A program made the translations under genes and the position numbers. Below, piece by piece: positions 17,315 through 27,084 of a stretch of 64,000 bases of DNA. The DNA comes from Cytophaga hutchinsonii ATCC 33406 (GTDB taxonomy: Bacteria > Bacteroidota > Bacteroidia > Cytophagales > Cytophagaceae). The DNA lies in assembly GCF_000014145.1 (NCBI RefSeq), contig NC_008255.1, forward strand, positions 1,737,501-1,801,500, read 5' to 3'. The notes below the pieces were generated by a model. The model was not told the DNA's origin. It saw only the letters and a program-made list of their open reading frames with translations, and ran no database searches. The first letter of the stretch is position 1. Each line of letters starts with the position of its first letter.

Positions 17315-17992
17315 ATGAAGTATAATTTAATCGATACGTTTATTTTTAATCGCATGTATGTGTGCCTGCTTGCAGCTTTATGTCTGGCCTGTACGTCAGA
17401 TCCGGCTGTCAATGAAAAGGCCGGAGGGTGGAACAACGTGTTACAATCAATAAAATCGGCCGGATCAGCTTCGGCACCTGAAAAGTTACGTGCGGAAGAA
17501 TATGTTGCATGGGTAAAAGAACAAAAAGGGATTACATATAACAGTGTTCAAAACGAACAGTTTTTATTAAGCCTTATTTTTAATCCGCCACAGTTAGAAG
17601 CGTATTCTGCAGCATTACTAAATGGAGAAAAAGGCGAGAAGGCGCTTTCAAAATATCTTGACATTCAAAAGGGGTATTACTATTGCCTGGCAGAATGTAC
17701 AATCAAAACAGAGTCAGCATCTGATCCGATTAAAAAAACAGATTTGCTTCAGGGACTGAAACAACAATTAATTGTTGTTAAAAATAACACTGATACATTG
17801 CCCAATGTAATTACAGAAGCATTTCCTTCTTATGTAATGAATCAGCCCAACAAATTATTGATCCTGATTCCGGATACAGATTCCTTAAGCAGTTATCAAA
17901 TTAAGATTCACGGTTCACCATTTCACCTGAACGATTGTCATCTCTATCTTTCAAGTGAAACTATACAGTCATTTCCATTAATTAAATTATAA
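17315..17992 (+). CDS. Lipoprotein, first gene of the RHS cluster
   Basis: The 225-residue protein has a signal sequence with a lipobox ending in LCLAC (cysteine near residue 26), so it should be lipid-anchored. The remainder is helical and then beta-rich, with no family I recognise. The start at 17315 keeps a basic residue before the hydrophobic core; a shorter start at 17354 would lack one. It lies four bases before the 1807-residue gene and is therefore part of the same operon. A possible role is anchoring or escorting the large exported proteins, but that rests only on position. Confidence 0.75.
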   Translation: MKYNLIDTFIFNRMYVCLLAALCLACTSDPAVNEKAGGWNNVLQSIKSAGSASAPEKLRAEEYVAWVKEQKGITYNSVQNEQFLLSLIFNPPQLEAYSAALLNGEKGEKALSKYLDIQKGYYYCLAECTIKTESASDPIKKTDLLQGLKQQLIVVKNNTDTLPNVITEAFPSYVMNQPNKLLILIPDTDSLSSYQIKIHGSPFHLNDCHLYLSSETIQSFPLIKL

Positions 17993-17996
17993 GAAA

Positions 17997-20900
17997 ATGT
18001 TTTTACGATTAGCAAAGCATCAGCGCATAATAGCTTCTTTTCTGTTAATTAATTTTTTAACATTCTTTATTCCGATTCAAAGCAAAGCTTTGTCGTCAGG
18101 CCCATCACAGCCAGAAACGCAGCAGTTTGCTCCTGCCGGAATGGATGACATGGTTGACCCGTTTACGGGCGACTTCAGTTACAACATTCCGTTAATGGAT
18201 GTAGGCGGCTATCCGATCAATTTAAATTATGCCTCCGGTATTACACCCGATGCTGAAGCTAGCTGGACAGGCTTGGGCTGGAACTTAAATGTAGGGGCCA
18301 TCAACCGTTCTGTGCGTGGCTTGCCCGATGATTTTGGCGGCGATGATATACGTACGGATTTTAATGTTGCGCCCAACGAAACTTATGGAACGAAAGTAAG
18401 TGTAGGGATCAGGTTTTTTGATGCGAAAGTAGATAAACTGGTACGGGCTAATTTAGGTGTAAATGCGAACATATTTTACAATACCTATAATGGAATCGGA
18501 ATCAGTGCCGGAATCAATCCATCAATTTCTTCAGGATCCGGTACAAAAGACGGTCTTGTTGGAAATTTAGGTGTTTCGTTACAGGCGGGATCTGAATCAG
18601 GACTTGATATTTCACCCACATTAGGAATAAGCAACACAGAAGATAACGGCAAAAAAGAACAGGGCTTGAATGCATCCATTGGTTTCCCGTTCAACACCCG
18701 CGAAGGGTTAAAAGGCATGACGATTTCTGCCGGTTACAGTCCAAGTTCAAAATCAAGTTTGTACGGTACTAATTTTGGAGGCAATGCTTTTCAGGGATTT
18801 TCGACACCAACCTATACACCAACGATACAGCAAAGTCACCGGAATTTAAGCATAGGTACCAACTTTGCGATTCAATTTTCTAATCCGGTATCTGAACTGG
18901 GGAACCTGGGTTTTGAAGGTTATTACAACGGACAATTTTTAAAAAATACAACTACGCACAATCCTGCCTATGGGTATATGTATTCCAGCGCAGGAAGTTC
19001 GGACTTGAAACTCTATGATATAAACAGAGAAAAAGATGGTGCCTATCACAAAAAGTATACACAGAATTTACCCGTCACAAATTATACATACGACATTTTT
19101 AGTGTCAGCGGCCAGGGTGTCAGCGGAACCTATCGTTTACACCGCGGAGATTTTGGTATTGTTTCAGATCCGGTTGCCAAAGACGAATCCATAGCACCTG
19201 CCGGCGGCGTGTCACTTGGATTAGGAGCGAACTCGATTGATGTCGGAGTGAACGGCGCCTACTATAAAACCAATGCAATCTCAGGTAAATGGACAGGTGA
19301 TAATGGGAATTTTCCAGTATTTAATTCAGAAACCAATCTGAATAACGCAACCAAAGAAGTTGTATATTTTAAAAAAATGGGCGAATCAACGGTTGAAAAT
19401 GATCTGGTATTTTTAAACGATGTTCAGAAATCAACTGATTTACTGCAATACAATCTGGCCTCATCTGTTTATGGGATTCCTACCAATACCTATGCGAATG
19501 CTTCAGCTGTAAAGCAGGTAAACAGCAGAAGCAGCAGACCAAACAAAACTTCAGCTTTTACAACACTAACCGCTGCTGAAGCTTCAAGAGGTGCTGTATT
19601 ACCGATTCAGAATTATGTAATGAATACGTTTGACTGGATTGATGGCCGCAGCGAAGCAGATAAAAAATTAAATACCTCCAATAAGAATATTGGCTATGTA
19701 AAGGATACCTTAAAACGTATTGATAATTTACGAAAAGCCCATCACATTTCAGAAGTGCGTGTGACCGATCAATCCGGATCCCGCTATGTATATGGGATTC
19801 CGGCATATAACATCAGCCAGCAGGAAATTACTTTTGCGGTAAATTCTGGCTCAGCGGCTACTAAAAATGCAGCAGTTAATTCAGGACTTGTAAGCTATCA
19901 AAGCAGCGATTTAGGAAACAACAACCGTAACGGGCTTGATAATTATTATAATAATATTTCAACTCCTGCCAATGCACATTCCTATCTGCTTACCTGTATA
20001 TTATCTTCGGATTATGTAGACAGCGATAATATTCCGGGCCCCTCTAACGGAGATTTGGGTACCTACACAAAATTTAATTATTCTAAACTTCCTGTTAATT
20101 TCTTATGGCGCACACCGATGTCAGAAAGCGAACGTATTGCAAGTTTCAGTGAAGGCATGAAAGGAGATAACCTGGATGATAAAGGAAATATTATTTACGG
20201 TGAAAAAGAAGTATGGTATCTGCATTCGATTGAGACACCCACACACGTGGCTGAATTTCATCTGAGTCCACGTCTGGATGGCTTTGGCGCAGAAGGTCTG
20301 GATGGGAAAATCGGAAATACCGCGCTGATGAAGCTGGATAAAATTGTTTTATATGCAAAAGCAGATAAGCTGAACTCAAGTGCAGAGCCCATTAAAACAG
20401 TATACTTCAGCTATAGCTATAAACTTTGTCCGGGTACAGTAAACAGTAAATTTGATGCAGCATTAAATCCGGCAAAAGGAAAATTAACGCTTGAAAAAGT
20501 ATGGTTCACCTATGGCGGTTCTAAAAAAGGAGTATTGAATCCATATGTATTTACATACGCAGATCAGGATTTTGATGGTAACATGGATGCTGCATTGAAT
20601 CCATCTTATTCACATCTGAATTACGATCGCTGGGGTACGTATAAATTCAATAATCTGCCGGGTAACAGTGAGAATAAATTACCCAATGGTGTATTCCCGT
20701 ATACCGATCAGCAGAATAAAAGTGCTGTTGATAATAATGCCGCCGTATATGCCTTGTCAACAATTCAGATGCCAACAGCAGGTACCATGCATGTAGTATA
20801 CGAATCGGATGATTATGCTTATGTGCAGGATAAAAAAGCCATGCGTATGTATACCATTGCAGATGAATCAGATGTTTTGTTTACAAATGCATTTGATCAG

Positions 20901-23420
20901 AAAAACTTTATCACAATAAATCTGGGTGAAGGATTTATTCCGAAAACATCGAACCGTAACCAGGAGTTTCAGGATCTGTATATAGGTGCTACGGAGCTGA
21001 TGTATTTTAAAGTATTGATGAATGTAATCAATCCGTCCATTACCACAAGCAAAGCACGAACGGAGTATGTGCCAGGCTATGCCGAAATTGATAAGGGAAG
21101 CTGCACACTCGATGAAAGTAGTCTGCAGGGTAATAAATACACGAAAGCTAAAATCGTATTTCAGAAAGTTAAATCCGGAGGGGTCGTTGTAAATCCTATT
21201 TCACGGGCTGGATGGATGTTCGCTAAATTAAATCTGGGCAGAGAATTAAAAGGGTTAGGCAATGCCAAAGATGCCGGCATGGAAACCATCATGCTTGCAC
21301 TGATCTCCCAGATCTCAAGCGTGGCAACTGTTTTCGCCGGCTATACATCTGAAATGATTGCCAAGCAGCATTCCAATCAGATCGTTCCCAAGGAGTCGTA
21401 CGTGAAATTGTTAGAACCCGATCAGATCAAACTTGGCGGCGGTCATCGGGTGAAAGCCATTATTATGTCTGATAGCTGGGCATTGATGAAATCTGTAAAA
21501 GAGAATCAGCAACCGGGTCTGGTAAAACAAACATCCTATTACGGGCAAACATACAGCTATACAAAAAACGAAAATAACAGAACAATAAGCTCCGGTGTTG
21601 CAGCATATGAACCGATCATGGGAGGAGATGAAAACCCATTCCGTAAACCTGTATTTGTTGAAGAAAAAATTCCGCTGGCTGCCAACAATACCCATTTCCT
21701 GGAAGAACCTTTTGGTGAATGCTTTTTCCCGGCGCCAACTGTGGGGTACAGCAAGGTTGTTGTTACACCGGTTAAACTGACGGTTGCAAACATTCAGAAT
21801 AAAAATTATACCGTAGGTAATGGTACTGGCCGGGTAGAGCAGGAGTTCTATACAGCTAAAGATTTCCCGACCTACACTGAGCGTACCAAGATTATTAAAG
21901 CCGGGTTGAATCCGAATATGATTTCCAAATTCATGCGGTTTGCATCTACAGATTTAGCTACCTGCACACAAGGATATTACATTGAAACAAACGATATGCA
22001 CGGCAAACCAAAATCCAAACGTGTGTATCCTGAAATTCCTGTCAATTCTCAGGAGACAAATCCACAGCCCATTTCAGAGGTTGAATATAAATACAAAACG
22101 TTGGGCGGTAAATTAGATAATCAGGTTAAAACCATAAATCCGGATCTCACAATTCCTGCTGCAACAAGTACTTTAGGTGTTGATGTTGATGTAGTGAATG
22201 ACCAGCGCGAATCTACTTCTACAACAGAAGGAGGCGGGTTTAGCGGCCATTTAAAAACAATCGTAATCTTTATTCCTTTGCCAGTTCCTACGGGCTTCCC
22301 GGATGTTGGGGATGAACTTGTTCAGTTCCGTTCTGTTGTTACAACCAAGGTTGCCAACAGGTATGGTATACTGGAGGAGACCATTGCAAAAGATAACGGC
22401 GCAAGTATTTCAACGAAGAACCTTGCCTGGGATGCAAAAACAGGAGAAGTGATTTTAACTTCCTTGCAAAATGAATTTCACGATCCGATCTACACCTTTA
22501 ATTATCCTGCACACTGGGCATATACGCGTATGAGCCATGCAAGTGAAACAGAAGGAATGAGTTTTTCAAAAAACTATTTTGATACACACACAGGCTTATT
22601 TAAAGATGGAGATGAATTGATTCTTGATACGGGCATAAAAGCGTTTGTTAATAAACCGGATATGTCAACGGTGCAGGTTATTAATAAGAATGGTGTTCCT
22701 GTAAGCTTTGCACGTGCCAAAGTAATCCGGTCAGGAGCACGTAATATGCCTTCGGCACCCATTGGTACGGTTGTGACATTAACCAATCCGATGCAGGGTA
22801 ATGTAGTTGAATTCAATAATGTTATTAACGCGGGTGCATCGGAATACAAAGAGACATGGAAACGTATGGGCTGCGACTGTGAAGATGCAACTAAAAGTAC
22901 CAATCCCTATATAACCGGCGTAAAAGGAAACCTGCGTCCGTACAGATCATGGACGTATTTAACCGACCGCTACCAGCGTTTGGTGAATAACCAGATGAAC
23001 ATCCGTACAGACGGATTTTATAAAGATTTTGCTACGTTCTGGCAATACAAACAAAACGGTTTATTGGGTTTACCCGATAATGTTGCTGCAACCAAATGGC
23101 AGTATGTAACAGAGATTACAAATTACAATCCACTAGGGCTTGAAATTGAAAATAAAGATGCGCTTGGCCGTTATTTAATGGCACAATATGGCTATGGGCG
23201 TAAGCTTCCCGTTGCTACATCAAATAATTCTCAGTACAGAGAATCGGGTTTCGATGGTTTTGAGGATTACGATTACGGAGATTGTATTGATGATCACTTC
23301 AGCTGGAGAAATGCAAAAACAAGTGTGACCGAAGCGGAAGCGCACACCGGACGTAAGTCTATCAAAGTTGGTTCAGGCCAGAAGCTGGAAATAAAGAAAG
23401 TGATTTTACCTTGCGAATAA
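17997..23420 (+). CDS. Large exported RHS-associated protein, 1807 residues
   Basis: After a signal peptide (about residues 1-32, IPIQSKA) the protein shows the conserved head of the big Bacteroidota RHS-associated proteins: APAGMDDMVDPFTGDFSYN, IPLMDVGGYPINLNYASG and SWTGLGWNLNVGAINRSV, resembling the start of SpvB/TcB-type shells. A long Gly/Ser-rich beta region (about 120-330) and many beta-strands follow, without YD repeats in RHS spacing. The C-terminus (GFDGFEDYDYGDC..., AEAHTGRKSIKVGSGQ) resembles the point where relatives continue into a carbohydrate-binding-like domain. Here it stops, and that continuation lies at the end of the next gene. It is likely a structural partner of the toxin; this is inference. 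Confidence 0.75.
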   Translation: MFLRLAKHQRIIASFLLINFLTFFIPIQSKALSSGPSQPETQQFAPAGMDDMVDPFTGDFSYNIPLMDVGGYPINLNYASGITPDAEASWTGLGWNLNVGAINRSVRGLPDDFGGDDIRTDFNVAPNETYGTKVSVGIRFFDAKVDKLVRANLGVNANIFYNTYNGIGISAGINPSISSGSGTKDGLVGNLGVSLQAGSESGLDISPTLGISNTEDNGKKEQGLNASIGFPFNTREGLKGMTISAGYSPSSKSSLYGTNFGGNAFQGFSTPTYTPTIQQSHRNLSIGTNFAIQFSNPVSELGNLGFEGYYNGQFLKNTTTHNPAYGYMYSSAGSSDLKLYDINREKDGAYHKKYTQNLPVTNYTYDIFSVSGQGVSGTYRLHRGDFGIVSDPVAKDESIAPAGGVSLGLGANSIDVGVNGAYYKTNAISGKWTGDNGNFPVFNSETNLNNATKEVVYFKKMGESTVENDLVFLNDVQKSTDLLQYNLASSVYGIPTNTYANASAVKQVNSRSSRPNKTSAFTTLTAAEASRGAVLPIQNYVMNTFDWIDGRSEADKKLNTSNKNIGYVKDTLKRIDNLRKAHHISEVRVTDQSGSRYVYGIPAYNISQQEITFAVNSGSAATKNAAVNSGLVSYQSSDLGNNNRNGLDNYYNNISTPANAHSYLLTCILSSDYVDSDNIPGPSNGDLGTYTKFNYSKLPVNFLWRTPMSESERIASFSEGMKGDNLDDKGNIIYGEKEVWYLHSIETPTHVAEFHLSPRLDGFGAEGLDGKIGNTALMKLDKIVLYAKADKLNSSAEPIKTVYFSYSYKLCPGTVNSKFDAALNPAKGKLTLEKVWFTYGGSKKGVLNPYVFTYADQDFDGNMDAALNPSYSHLNYDRWGTYKFNNLPGNSENKLPNGVFPYTDQQNKSAVDNNAAVYALSTIQMPTAGTMHVVYESDDYAYVQDKKAMRMYTIADESDVLFTNAFDQKNFITINLGEGFIPKTSNRNQEFQDLYIGATELMYFKVLMNVINPSITTSKARTEYVPGYAEIDKGSCTLDESSLQGNKYTKAKIVFQKVKSGGVVVNPISRAGWMFAKLNLGRELKGLGNAKDAGMETIMLALISQISSVATVFAGYTSEMIAKQHSNQIVPKESYVKLLEPDQIKLGGGHRVKAIIMSDSWALMKSVKENQQPGLVKQTSYYGQTYSYTKNENNRTISSGVAAYEPIMGGDENPFRKPVFVEEKIPLAANNTHFLEEPFGECFFPAPTVGYSKVVVTPVKLTVANIQNKNYTVGNGTGRVEQEFYTAKDFPTYTERTKIIKAGLNPNMISKFMRFASTDLATCTQGYYIETNDMHGKPKSKRVYPEIPVNSQETNPQPISEVEYKYKTLGGKLDNQVKTINPDLTIPAATSTLGVDVDVVNDQRESTSTTEGGGFSGHLKTIVIFIPLPVPTGFPDVGDELVQFRSVVTTKVANRYGILEETIAKDNGASISTKNLAWDAKTGEVILTSLQNEFHDPIYTFNYPAHWAYTRMSHASETEGMSFSKNYFDTHTGLFKDGDELILDTGIKAFVNKPDMSTVQVINKNGVPVSFARAKVIRSGARNMPSAPIGTVVTLTNPMQGNVVEFNNVINAGASEYKETWKRMGCDCEDATKSTNPYITGVKGNLRPYRSWTYLTDRYQRLVNNQMNIRTDGFYKDFATFWQYKQNGLLGLPDNVAATKWQYVTEITNYNPLGLEIENKDALGRYLMAQYGYGRKLPVATSNNSQYRESGFDGFEDYDYGDCIDDHFSWRNAKTSVTEAEAHTGRKSIKVGSGQKLEIKKVILPCE

Positions 23421-23441
23421 GGAGATATAAAAGATATTTAT

Positions 23442-26360
23442 ATGAAACGTTATTTAGTTTTTATTTTATTTAGTTTTATAATTTCGGTACAAGGAATTTG
23501 TGGTGATAATTATATCCGGATCAATAATCCAACTACACAATATAACTATGACAATTATGTTAATCTGCCTATGGCTATCAGTGTTGTTCCTAACGGATTC
23601 GGTTCCAAGATACCTGTAAAAGCCCGTGTCAATATTGTACTTCCGGCAAGCATGACATGGAATACAGGCTATGGCGCGAACACAACCACAAGTGTAGTTA
23701 TAAGCCCGGCTACTTTTTCCAGTCAGACAATTTCCTTTGACTGCAGCAATTTATATGAAGGGAAATCACCGCAATCAACCGGATTTACATTCTCCGTAAA
23801 TAATATCTATATAAATACACCCACAACACCAGTATGTTCAAATGTCAATGCGCAAATTGTAGCTAAGGTGTCTTTTTATGATGCGGATGGTGTGGAAATT
23901 TTTCCATCCGATATAAGTTCCGTCACCAATACATATGCTTTTACACTGTTGAAACAATCAACAGATATTGACATTCTTCTTTATAAATACAGCGATGCGG
24001 ATTATGTAAATGCCAATGATGTTTTCTATGTAGAATTTTATTACACATCATATAGTATAAATCCTCAGCTCAGTGACAATATTTCTTTGGAATCCAATCT
24101 GGCAATAGTTAAAATTGAACAAATTTATGATGTTGAATCTTTGCCCAATGAAAATGTTCCATTTACGGCTTCCTCTAACGTGTACAGCTTTTCACGGGAT
24201 CAAAGTTACAACCGGAGATTTTTCAGGGTATACATCAAGCCCGTAACAACGGTTGGTACGGTAGATTTAACTTTTAAAATTAAAGTTACTCCTGTAAGGG
24301 TAGCCGGTTCATGTGCTGAACCCGGATACGAGGTATCCTATAATAAATCCTTAACCTCACTGGTTGATGCAAGCGCTTTATATACGTATCCGAGAATTCA
24401 GTTTCAAAGTACATATGTATATTCTAATATCTGTCAACCGGATTTTAATGTAAATTTTTCAGTGGATAATATTTATAATAATGCCCTGAATACGAATTCT
24501 TATATTGAAATTCTGAATGATAAAAATACGGAATTTACAGGGTTGAATATATTATCACCTAGTCTTTCCCAATATGTAAATAGGGTAGTATTTAAATATT
24601 GCAGCAGTACTACATTGCTTACAAAAACAAAAAACAGCTCGGGAGTGTTTGATTTTTCAACGGTTGATAAAAAGCAAATTGAAAAAATCTATTTGTATTT
24701 TGATAGCGGCATACCTGCCAATGATTTTTTAAATCTAACGCTGAGTTTAAAAAGCACTGCTGTTGCAAACCAATGCGGTGAAACAAACCGGCTTGTTTTT
24801 AATCTGAGAAGAAAAGATACCGATGCGTTGTTGTCATCAAAAACTATAGGTGTTTCCTTTGATCAGAATATCGCTAATACACAGGCTCAGATATATGTTT
24901 CTCCATATGGAAAAACAGTTAGTCCGGGTGAAACATACAGCTATATACTGCAGTATAATCCGGGCAAAGATGACACACCTCAGTATAAAATTTCCTTTCC
25001 TAAAAATAATCATTTTGATTTTGACAGAAGCATACAGCCACAGTTCAGTATAGATGGTGTTGTTTTTAAAAGCTTACTTCAATTCAAGGCTGATTACGGG
25101 CAGGCATCTCTTAGCTATACCTATTCAGGTGACTTAAAAAAATTAATTGTTACAGGAGTTAATTTACCACCAACATTAACGGGTTGTCAGTATACACTTA
25201 AATCTATTTTTGTAAAGATACCTGTGAAAGTTGTAAGTAAACCAACTAATGGAACCTACTGGGAATATGCTAATCTGATCAATAATAATAACGTTGATTT
25301 AAGTATAGGGTACCCTTATTACACAAACTATAATTCAGATTCGAAACTGAACGCATTATTGACAGCGTCCTGCGATGCAGGTATTTTGAATGATACATCC
25401 ATAACTATAAAAAACAACGATGCATTTTCCATGCAGTTAACAGGGGAGAATCGTTCGGGTAACTCCTATGAGCAAACTCAGATCTTATTTACATTAAGTC
25501 TTCCAAGAAGTGATGTTGATTTTGATCATTCTTCATTACTTGCAAATGTGTATACCGATAATGATGTATTTAAGACAGTCTTAACTGCTCCATCAGTTGT
25601 GTATATATCAGCAGATAATTCTGAATACACTACTATTCAGCCTACATCTACAAAAGTGCGCTTGTCTTATACAGCCTCTCTGGCAGCTTACGAAAAGATC
25701 CGCATCTTTCTGACTTTTCCGGGAAATAAAACATATACCAATACTGTTAGCATGAAATTTACCTTTGATATTGCTAATCTTCCTGTTTCCTCTAACCTGA
25801 CAAATACATATATCGGTTCTAAATCCGATTGTGAACCGATCAGTTGTTCTGAGTGTATTACTTCTTTTTCTCCTAAAGCTGGAAAGTATGTAGTGTCGGC
25901 CTGGGTGAAGGAAACATTTACCGGTAATTCACCTGGTACTTACGACCATTCAGGTATAAAAATTAATTTTAATAATGATGCCATAACCAATATTCCGTTA
26001 TTCCGTCCAACGGGCCCTGTTGTTGACGGCTGGCAGCGTATTGAGGGTGTGTTTGAGATCCCTGACATTGCCCGTAATATTCAGATTGTACTGGTGAACG
26101 AACAGACTGTTGAAGGCATAGACGTATTCTTTGATGATATCCGTATTCACCCTTTCAACAGCAACATGAAATCGTTTGTATACGATCCGTCCACACAGAA
26201 ATTAACGGCAGAACTCGATGAGAATAATTTTGCTACCGTTTATGAATACGATGATGAGGGCATTCTGATCCGGGTAAAAAAAGAAACCGAGCGTGGTGTT
26301 ATGACAATTAAAGAGACACGCAGCAATCAGAGTAAAGTGCAGTCAAATAAAATTAAATAA
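23442..26360 (+). CDS. Exported beta-sandwich protein with carbohydrate-binding-like C-terminus, 972 residues
   Basis: A signal peptide (MKRYLVFILFSFIISVQG) is followed by roughly 780 residues of beta-rich sequence that I do not recognise, resembling repeated Ig- or DUF11-like domains. From about residue 806 a conserved tail begins: SPKAGKYVVSAWVKE, DGWQRIEGVFEIP and FFDDIRIHPF (a CBM-like jelly roll), then KSFVYDPSTQKLTAELDENN and YEYDDEGILIRVKKETERG, a YD-like end. In related systems, as I recall, this tail follows directly on the end of the upstream protein, so the pair looks like a split ancestral gene with a new exported module. The DNA is visibly more AT-rich than that of the neighbours. 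Confidence 0.7.
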   Translation: MKRYLVFILFSFIISVQGICGDNYIRINNPTTQYNYDNYVNLPMAISVVPNGFGSKIPVKARVNIVLPASMTWNTGYGANTTTSVVISPATFSSQTISFDCSNLYEGKSPQSTGFTFSVNNIYINTPTTPVCSNVNAQIVAKVSFYDADGVEIFPSDISSVTNTYAFTLLKQSTDIDILLYKYSDADYVNANDVFYVEFYYTSYSINPQLSDNISLESNLAIVKIEQIYDVESLPNENVPFTASSNVYSFSRDQSYNRRFFRVYIKPVTTVGTVDLTFKIKVTPVRVAGSCAEPGYEVSYNKSLTSLVDASALYTYPRIQFQSTYVYSNICQPDFNVNFSVDNIYNNALNTNSYIEILNDKNTEFTGLNILSPSLSQYVNRVVFKYCSSTTLLTKTKNSSGVFDFSTVDKKQIEKIYLYFDSGIPANDFLNLTLSLKSTAVANQCGETNRLVFNLRRKDTDALLSSKTIGVSFDQNIANTQAQIYVSPYGKTVSPGETYSYILQYNPGKDDTPQYKISFPKNNHFDFDRSIQPQFSIDGVVFKSLLQFKADYGQASLSYTYSGDLKKLIVTGVNLPPTLTGCQYTLKSIFVKIPVKVVSKPTNGTYWEYANLINNNNVDLSIGYPYYTNYNSDSKLNALLTASCDAGILNDTSITIKNNDAFSMQLTGENRSGNSYEQTQILFTLSLPRSDVDFDHSSLLANVYTDNDVFKTVLTAPSVVYISADNSEYTTIQPTSTKVRLSYTASLAAYEKIRIFLTFPGNKTYTNTVSMKFTFDIANLPVSSNLTNTYIGSKSDCEPISCSECITSFSPKAGKYVVSAWVKETFTGNSPGTYDHSGIKINFNNDAITNIPLFRPTGPVVDGWQRIEGVFEIPDIARNIQIVLVNEQTVEGIDVFFDDIRIHPFNSNMKSFVYDPSTQKLTAELDENNFATVYEYDDEGILIRVKKETERGVMTIKETRSNQSKVQSNKIK

Positions 26361-26404
26361 ACATTATTTTAAGCGCATACGCGAACCGATATTTTATACA
26401 GCAA

Positions 26405-27073
26405 ATGAAACGGATACTAGTTACTGTTTTTTTATTCACGATCGTCTTAGGTGCGTGGGCACAAAAAGAAGAATTGAAACAACGTTGTGCAGCATATGAA
26501 CAGCTGTTGTTGTCAGATAAAAATTTTCATCTGAAATACACCTTAACAGTTGCCAGCAGAGCAGATAGTGTAGAGAAGATGGATTTTGATCTGTATAAAT
26601 CCAGAGACAAAGATTATATAAAGATGGGAGATGCACAGGTTGTGATCCATGACGGAACATTTTTACTGGTGGTAAATCATGAAGTTCGTACGATCCGCTT
26701 CAGTGACGACAGCTCTAATCTGCAGTCAAAAAACATGCTGGTCAGTAACTTTGTATCGATCATAGACAGCAGTAATTCGATTGCCTATACGGCTAAAGAT
26801 AATCTGTTCACCTATGCACTTTCTTTTCCTAAGGATTATGGATACGAATCACTTGAACTGGTTTTTTCCAAAAAGACTAAAAATCTGGTAAGCATCTATG
26901 CCGTATTTTCTCCGGATTATAATGCAGAAATGAAGTATATCCAGGTGGCATATCAGGAACCTGATTTTAAATGGACACCTGCTGCAACGTTTCCGGATAC
27001 GGAAACATACATTACCAGACTTAACGGGCGGTATGTGATCCAGGAAGCATTTGATAATTACAAAACGTATTAA
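26405..27073 (+). CDS. Small exported protein, possibly LolA-like fold
   Basis: The 222-residue product has a signal peptide (MKRILVTVFLFTIVLGAWAQ) and then a helix followed by regularly alternating beta-strands (FHLKYTLTV, KMDFDLYKS, DYIKMGDAQVVIHDG, FLLVVNHEVRTIRF), which suggests an open barrel like LolA or a related lipid or hydrophobe carrier. There are no catalytic motifs. It lies between two large exported proteins of the cluster (44 bases after one, 11 before the next), so a periplasmic chaperone or carrier role for them is a reasonable but untested guess. Confidence 0.6.
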   Translation: MKRILVTVFLFTIVLGAWAQKEELKQRCAAYEQLLLSDKNFHLKYTLTVASRADSVEKMDFDLYKSRDKDYIKMGDAQVVIHDGTFLLVVNHEVRTIRFSDDSSNLQSKNMLVSNFVSIIDSSNSIAYTAKDNLFTYALSFPKDYGYESLELVFSKKTKNLVSIYAVFSPDYNAEMKYIQVAYQEPDFKWTPAATFPDTETYITRLNGRYVIQEAFDNYKTY

Positions 27074-27084
27074 AAATTGATATA

